Source: Owenia fusiformis (Eukaryota > Annelida > Polychaeta > Sabellida > Oweniidae). From it: a DNA stretch of 64,000 nucleotides. The position numbers were made by a program, and so were the translations under genes. The stretch spans positions 3,365,525 to 3,429,524 of the forward strand of contig CAIIXF020000004.1 of the NCBI GenBank assembly GCA_903813345.2. The letters run 5' to 3'. The notes below the pieces were generated by a model. The model saw nothing but the letters and a program-made list of their open reading frames with translations. It was not told the DNA's origin and ran no database searches. Below are positions 39,301 to 48,300 of the stretch, piece after piece; within the stretch, counting starts at the first letter, position 1; each line of letters starts with the position of its first letter.

Positions 39301-42300
39301 TCCACGCTTGAATGATGATTTTGAAGGCCAAACCGATCCATATAATGAACACAACACTATTTTACAAAGCTCAGGCGATGGCGACAATGAAGCCCCGCAA
39401 GCCAGTGAGCAAATCAGAGAAGACCAACATAAGCCATATAACTGGATTGGGCATGGATTGATCCGCAGTATAATAAGAGGTGAAAGTGGTGAATTAGTTT
39501 TGCATATAAATATCCTAGAAACCGTGAGAAGCCTCGGTCTGAGTTTACCAGAATGCTTTCTGAACCCCGAAGAAGAGCATAAATTCAGCGTTGAAATCAT
39601 TCACAAGGGAAGCCCAGCCATGTACGTATAGTATGATATCCGAGATTTTTGTGCATTTTTATCCGTTTTTTCCTGGATAAAAACTATTTTATTTGTTCAA
39701 AATACATTCATGACCCTTCATCTGAAAATTTCTGTGGATCAAAACATACACATACATATATATATATTTGATGGGTAAAACATAAATTAAACGACGAAAA
39801 TTCGTTAATTAAATCAGCAGTGACCAGTTACATTAAGAGTGTTTTTTAAGAATATTACATTTCTAACACTACTTATAACTCACAGACCATTGGTAGCTTG
39901 ACTTATTGGTAGAATTTCTTAAATTGTAGTGCCATGGAAAGCATCATATTGAATCTCACGCCTGAGTCGTCAAGAGCTGAACTTGTATTGGGAACAATGT
40001 CGCCTAAAAAAGGTTTGTATTTGTTGAATGCATCAACCATCTTCATATATCTATGCTCTTATATTTTTTCATCGTTAGTTGATGAAGACAGAGGACTGAC
40101 TGGTCTTACACATCAGCATTACATGCAAAACCCAGTAGACATAAATTTAATGCCCAATTTTGTGGACCTTTCATTAGTTTTACATAGCTTGCAAGATTGT
40201 CAGTTATATAGGGTGTCAAATAAGTCCCCTTCCCATCAACAGTCAAAGGCAGGATATATGGTACCAAGTGTATTTAACTTCTTACTATACGTGGTGGATT
40301 TTGTACTTCATTTCAGTGATGGATTCTGACGATCTTGCACCATTGGATACCGATTTTTATATGCAGAAACATGCTATGAACCCATCTCAGAAACGTGCCA
40401 TTCTTGCTGCAGTTCAACAGGACTTCACATTGATACAAGGCCCACCAGGTATGCATTAAAATACACAAAGTACATATGGTGTTTGTGTTTCTATATACGT
40501 TCAACAAAACGACATGTACATTTGATGTAAATGTTTTGAGTCTACGGCATGGAATATCTAGGAGTTCAGCGCATGTATGCTTGATCTGGGATTTCTGTAT
40601 CTGTTATGAATCATAAACTCGTTCCAAAGAGAAGATTCTTTTATTATTTCATTTTGACTAATCTCAGCTTAATGGCCAAATGTTGTCTTTACTGAGCAGA
40701 TGGTCAAAAGTGAAATAATATATTGAACATTTTTACATAGCTTGAGGTTCTGGCGACATTTTGAGATGTGGACCATCATCACCCTATTCTCTTTATATTT
40801 GAAAATCTCTGCTATTTCAATACCCGCCACTCAATTATACTTGGGTTCTAATATAAGTGCGCTATAATGTGTCATCTATTTCCATTTACAGAGTCATGCT
40901 TTAGACAGTCAATCTTATTATTAAAATTTCAGAAATTTTAAAAAGTGCTCCTACGTTGAAGTGGCAACAGTAACATACACTGATCTTGTATATTATTTTT
41001 TACTTCCATTGCATTTTCTCATTTGTAGGAACGGGTAAAACTGAGACTGCAGTGAGGCTCATGTATCAATTCAATGAGAGAAATAAGAAAGAGCGGGTTG
41101 ATTCAGAAAGGAGTTCATCGAAGTTGATGTACTGTGGTCCATCTAATCGATCCGTAGATGTTATTCTTGGTATGTAATGAAAAACAACACTGATTTACAA
41201 ATAAAAGTTTGGCATTATCAAGGAATTCTTTGATGGAATAGAATATACAAGTCAAACCACTTATCGTCATTTGAATAAAGAAAACTGTGCCCGAGCAAGT
41301 TTTTAATGTAATATTAACTATACATTATTTTAAACAGGGATGCTGAAGAAATGCCTAGCTCCAGATCGCTTCCCATCTGTGCTTCCCAGTGTATTACGTG
41401 TCTACAGTAAAACCATTGTTGCAAAAGAGTATCCCCTGCCTGGTGAACAAAGTGTATCCCAAAAAGGAATAAAAGACACAAAGTCAGATGAAGAACACAA
41501 AGAATTCATTCTTCATCATCGGATTAGAGATAAGACCAGTGGAAACCCGTACACAGCAGCTCTTCTTACCAAATACGATGGAATACAAAAGGAGCACAAT
41601 CCAAACGGAAATGTTAGTAAACGATTGCGAAAGAAAATAGACGAGTACAAAACAGTTGTAAAGAGGGCCGAACAGTTTGAGATAGAACGCCACGATATCA
41701 TACTCTGCACATGTACCACCAGTTGGAATGTGTCAAAAGAATACCCTAAAATCAACTTTCAGCAATTAATCGTTGATGAAGCTGGGATGTGTAAAGAACC
41801 AGAATGCCTTGTTCCTATCATATCAACAAGAGCCGAACAGATAGTCCTCATAGGGGATCACATGCAGCTACAGCCCATCATAAGGAATGCAATAGCCAAG
41901 CAACTGAATTTGGACTGTAGTCTGTTTTACCGATATGAAAGATTAACAATGATGTTGGATACGCAATATCGAATGGTCAGTTTTATATATATAGTCCTTT
42001 TAAGACAAAATAAATGTCAGTTATTTAACATTGACTCCTTGTTGTAAAACCTTATAACTAAGAGTTACCTATAGATGTATGGTTTCTCTGTAGGTAGTAT
42101 AATGATTTCTACATTTGCTATATTTTGACAAAAATTTGATTTTACTTGAAACAAATTTTATACCATATAATATCATTTGTTTTACAGCACCCATCTATTT
42201 GTGAATTTCCTTCAAACGAGTTTTATAATGGAAACTTAAAAACGCATCCAAGCCAGGGACGAAACGAGATGACGAGTCTAGATAAAATGAAAGATTTTTG

Positions 42301-45300
42301 GCCAGGAGGCGGTGATAACAGAGCTGTTTTCCTCAACGTGTCTGGTGAAGAGAAAACATTGACCATTACATGTGAAGAAGGCAATGAACAATCAAAGAGC
42401 AATGAGATGGAAATCATTCACTCGGTATGGAGTGCATTGGTTTTAGTAATTGTAGACTGACATCCTAGAAGAAAGTGCTTATATGAAATTAATTTACTTG
42501 CATCTCGAAACTTTTATCATAGTTTGACATATATAATTGTGTATGTGGATATATACTTAGTGTTTTTTATTTGTATTGTTACATGTGTATCAATATTATG
42601 ATGATTGTCAAATACGAATGGTATTATTCTCTGTATCAAGTCGAAGAAGTGGGTTCAATAGTGTAGTCAAACCAATGCAGTTGTGCATTTGCTTGTCTTT
42701 CAACATTATAAACAGCATGTCTTTCGGCCAATCTCCAACTAAATACACAAAATTAAAAATTAAATCAATCGGACCATCTAATCATGAATCTCATAATGAA
42801 TTAGATTAACATTTTGTAAACTGTGTCTATTAGCCCCTCCATCGATAAAGTTCGATTAGCTTGACTTTTCTGAACGGGGTCTATTAGCCCCTCCATCAAT
42901 AAAGTTCGATTAGCTTGACTTTTCTGAACGGGGTCTATTAGCCCCTCCATCGATAAAATTCGATTAGCTTGACTTTTCTGAACGGGATCTATTAGTCCCT
43001 CCATTGATAAAGTTCGATTAGCTTGACTTTTTCTGAACGGGGTCTATTAGCCCCTCCATCGATAAAGTTTGATTAGCTTGACTTTTCTGAACGGGGTCTA
43101 TTAGCCCCTCCATCAATAAAATTCGATTAGCTTGACTTTTCTGAACGGGGTCTATTAGCCCCTCCATCGATAAAGTTCGATTAGCTTGACTTTTCTGAAC
43201 GGGGTCTATTAGCCCCTCCATCGATAAAGTTCGTTTAGCTTGACTTTTCTGAACGGGGTCTATTAGCCCCTCCATCGATTAAGTTTGATTAGCTTGACTT
43301 TTCTGAACGGGGTCTATTAGCCCCTCCATCGATAAAGTTCGATTAGCTTAACTTTTCTGAACGGGGTCTATTAGCCCCTCCATCGATAAAGTTCGATTAG
43401 CTTGACTTTTCTGAACGGGGTCTATTAGCCCCTCCATCGATAAAGTTCGATTAGCTTGACTTTTCTGAACGGGGTCTATTAGCCCCTCCATCGATAAAGT
43501 TCGATTAGCTTGACTTTTCTATACGGGGTCTTAAAGCCCCTCCATCGGTAAAGTTCGATTAGCTTAACTTTTCTGAAGAAAATTAATAAGCAGCTACCTG
43601 TCTTTATGGTTAGAATTTACCATACTCATAGTCATTACCACTATCAGAATTTATCGACATTATTCAGTTCGTTATAGTTCGTTTTCATTCATTTCAGGTG
43701 AGGATTTACAAGACCCTAGTTGAAGTCCTAAAAGTCGCTCCAGAGCGAATAGCAGTCTTATCACAATACAGAGCACAATGTGCAGCCATAGAACTGGAAA
43801 TCAAGAAACACCCATTACACCAACATGACAACGTTCATGTTCATTCAGTAGTTGCAAGCCAAGGTCAAGAATATAACAATTTCTTACAATCACTCTGCGC
43901 CAATTAATCATATATTTTCTTCCATTAAAGTGAATTCCTGCTGACTGTTAAAAAGCGTGTGTCGTATGTCATGAATTGACACTAGCTGATTTTGAATAGT
44001 TGACCGTGTTACAAAATACAAAATACATAATGCCAAATTGTGAGTAGACAATGACAATGTATATTGTGATTATTTCAGGTGGCGAATGGGACTATGTAAT
44101 TTTATCAACCGTCCGCTCTCTTCCAAGCCATGAAATACGAGATGAAAAGACTATCTCTCTTGGTTGGATAAGAAGAAAATTGGGTTTTATTACCGATGCT
44201 AATCAAATCAACGTTGCTCTTACTAGAGCCAGATTTGGCCTCATCATTATTGGTAAGCAAATTTTACAGATATTTGAATGATCTCAAAATGACAGAGAGA
44301 ATAGATAATTTCAGTAAAATAATTTCAATACAGATATTTCGTTAAGAATAATCGCAAAAAATAATAGCTTTTGAAAGCATGTAAAACGTTTTGGATTGAA
44401 ATGCAAAAAAATTAGTACATTAAACCATTTGGCTTATATTTCTATTTAATTAATTTGAAGTACAATGAAATATCTAGACTTTGTTATTTCTTACAGAAGC
44501 GTTGTAAAAAAGGTTTGTATATTCCGAATCATAGAGTTGTAAATGACAGAACTTGGTGGTTTATATATTTATTACTAAGTGCAGGGATCGTGACCATTAC
44601 ATTGTCTAGTATATAGTTCAATATGATAAGCGACATAAGAATTACTTTCTTTGAGGAGAATTTCACTCCTTTGATAAAGACTTTAAATTCCTATTGTATT
44701 TTATTAGCTGCATAGCCTTTCAATAGCTTATCATATTAGACTTGTTAAAATACATAGATTCTATAAAGTATGGCGAGTGTATTTACTTGAAATTGTAGAA
44801 TGTATGTAACAAACCATTGTTGCATGGGTAAACAAGGAGTTTTATGGCATTTTTATTTCGTCGTTTACCGTCTCTTTTATTTTTATACATCTTTGTAATA
44901 TAAATTTGTTTTGGGTGGTAGTATTAATTGAATGGGTGAATCAGGTTGTTTTATAAGTATTGTTTTTAGGTTTGATTCTCTTTTGTATCATATTGTATAG
45001 ATTGAACATAAATAATATACCAATACAAATTAAGTTATATTCATATGTTTTCATGTATATATTAACATTTATCAAAACTCTCGTAGAACCTCCTGGATAA
45101 AGTTAGCTAAGTAAGTAAGTAGTACTAGTAGTAAAAAGCATACTGGTATACTAATACGTTTTAGGAAATGGTGATCTACTCAAATGTGATGAAATGTGGT
45201 CACGACTGATTGATCACTACGAGCAAAGGCGTTGTTACTTAGAAGTGGACGGATTCCTTCAAATGGATGACGGAGCACTTTCAAAACCTGCAGATGGCTA

Positions 45301-48300
45301 GTATTATATAAAGTGGAATTATATTAGCATGCATCAGATATTCCCTTACCCCATTCTAAATGCAAACATTTCTGGATCTGAAATGAAATTTGTATAAATG
45401 AACAATGATTTATTTTGTATTGGTTCAGCCATTTCCCATTCCGAATACTGCTAATGGGAAACTTTTATATTCCATGGATCTTATCATATATGTCAACCTA
45501 GAATTTAAGAAAGATTTCCCGATAATGATTCTGGTCATGACAATTTCGACAGGTTCTATGCACGTGGTTTTCAATGTATGTAGTTCCCCCATCGAAAAAC
45601 AACTTATCCTTTAGTAACAAAATACCTTGGTAAAATGCAAGTTATGCAGATTATATACACTTAAGAGATAATAGTAAATAAAGTTAAATCAAACATTAGG
45701 GATAAAATGCTGTGTTTTAGGGGGTAGGCGGCCATTTTGAAAAGGGCAATGGATGAGGCTGGATAAATCTATTAATTATAAATAATGCTGTAACTTTATT
45801 GTTCAATTATAGATTGGGATAAGAGTTACGAAGATTGTGACTGGCCAAGTGATGTTGAGTTCAATACGATTGGTCCACGTTTTGTGAAAAAAAGACTGCA
45901 GGAATTACTCGATAAGATTGACATAGAAATGAAAAAATGCAAAAGAGGCACAAACAGACAGAAATATTTGAAGGATCGTCAACGAGAGCATAATGAACGG
46001 TTATCCACGTTGATGAAACAGTCAAAAGAAGCAGAAGATTTTTCAAAACAAAAGCGAGGTATTAAAACAAACTAAAAGTAGACAGAACAGAAATACCATA
46101 ATACCATATACTTAAGATTTTATGCAAACGCAGTTATTTCAAATTCATATCATATGCTAATTGAATGAGTATAGAATAATATAAATCCCATTAAGCAGTT
46201 GCTTTAAAATATTGAATCCAAAATACTGGCGAAGATTGTTGTCATTTGTCATTGTTTTTAGATAATCCCGACAAGGAAAATATAGAAGACCTTAATCGAT
46301 ATCATACGTCCAGCCAGAGGACTAATAAGAGTGTCTCTATTAACACTCGAGTTGTGTCATTTGGCAAAAAGGAAACCGAACCCAGTTGTAAGTTCAACAA
46401 AATTGAGTATTAATAAATTTGAGATAATGAAACTTTTGGGGAAATTACAGTTATGTTTTAGAAGAATAGTGAATGTTACATGGAAATGTAAACTATGACT
46501 CGTGATTTAGGTTCCACAGGCGTCACATATAAAGAGGATGGTGGCATTCTAAAGGAAAAGAAGGATCTGCCTGATGCCATGATTAAGAATGATGGTGGTG
46601 ATGCTGATACACCCATGAAAGAGTCTCATAAAGATAATGCTTTAGATACCTCCAAATCTCTGAAAGATGTACCTTTGAAAGCACCATTTGAAAAGTTGTC
46701 CAAAAGAGATATAAAACTATTACAATGGTATGTTTAAATGTTATTGTTAATCGATGTTCTCCCCCGGGTTATTTTTAATCCGCAATACTATAATTATCAA
46801 GTGAAACACTAAAATATCCAGTTACTAAGTGCATCATCCGTTATTTACACTCAATATATGGTATATATTGTCCAAAATTTTTGCCCTTATTCTATGAACT
46901 TAATATTATCGAAAATAATTACTCAAAAAGTAGTTGAGCGATTTTGTTCATATTTGATATGTCAAAACTAATGCGCCTTGTACACTGTCTAATGACAGCC
47001 ATTTTTCAAAATGGCTGCCATTATTACGTTTTCAACTAAGGCTCAAAATGAAGTCGAGCAATTTTGTTCTTATTTGATATGTGAACTACTAATGACACTT
47101 TCGGGAGTAGGCGGCCATTTTGAAAAAGGGCAACCATTTTTACATTTGTTATTTTTCGTTTTTCACTATAACTCAGTTTTTTGTTCATATTTGATATGTA
47201 AATACATATTGTCTTATCCATAGCAAAAGTTTATGTTCTTTATGTTAAAGGCTTCCAAATCGCTAATGATCTTGATTTTTCCTTTTAAGGATCCCAGTGG
47301 TAAAGTTCTGTTCGATGAGAGAGGATGGATACTACACTATTCATATTGTTGAGGGATGTGTCAAGAAAACATCAAAATTCATAAAGAAACACATACCAGG
47401 TTACAAGTTCAACTTTGTTCCTTGGAAGAAAGGGGAACACATACACTTGCTTGGGTGTACAGGAGCCCCATTACACAACCGTGATCTTGACCCAAATGAG
47501 AATTGTCATCATGACTACATTACATGTCCCCATGGCACGTTGGGTGGTCTTGTTGAATTATCTGGGAATGATAGCACTGCTGAAGTATATGCCATCACAG
47601 CAAATCATGTAGTTGAAGATCAAGGCAACATAATGCCCAGAGAATATATCACCTGGTCTAAAGAAGACCAATCAGATCTACGACCAATAGGTAAACACGT
47701 ACCATATAGGATACCCTTGATTATGGATGGTGATGACGAGGCTTCCATCTCATCAAGTAACGATAGCGGAGTTTCCAATTCATTGGCAGATGGCCAACAA
47801 TATCATGAATGGCGTGATGATGACAGCGATGACAGTGACACCTCTGATGATGACGATATGCTCTGGAAGCAATTTGAAGATGACGTTAGTGATATTAGTG
47901 ATGAAGTAGGAGAACAATATGATATTGCATGTATACGAGTAGATGATGAACATGCTGATATCAAAAGCGAATGTAAGCCATGTTTCGAGTGCTGTATAAA
48001 AAAATCCTCGTGTCCAGCTAATTGCCATGTAACACTATTAGGCTTTGATACAGTCAAAAAAGGTAAAATAGTGGATCGATGTGGGAAAGGAGAAATTGAA
48101 ATTGGAAACCGAACGGCGTGGTCTAATAATCTTACCGTTGTTTGCGCAGATTCAGAAGATTGTGACGAAGCATTCACAGAGCATGGGCACAGTGGATCAA
48201 TTATCTGCGTTGAAAATCCAGAAGAAGATCACAAAACAGAATGTTACATGATTTTTGCTGGCTGGGACAAAGACAATGTTAAAAATACTTGGAAGAGACC

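Noticed and set aside
42801-43275. Minus-strand ORFs with 18-residue repeats (MEGLIDPVQKSQANRTLS type)
   Set aside because: They are the translation of the 54-bp minisatellite inside a GT-AG intron of the + strand gene; no promoter, splice context or non-repeat part.
42815-43575. Possible CRISPR-like array
   Set aside because: Units are directly tandem with no variable spacers, in a eukaryotic intron; it is a minisatellite.
47780-48177. Minus-strand ORFs opposite the protease exon
   Set aside because: Shadows produced by the acidic GAT/GAC-rich coding sequence.
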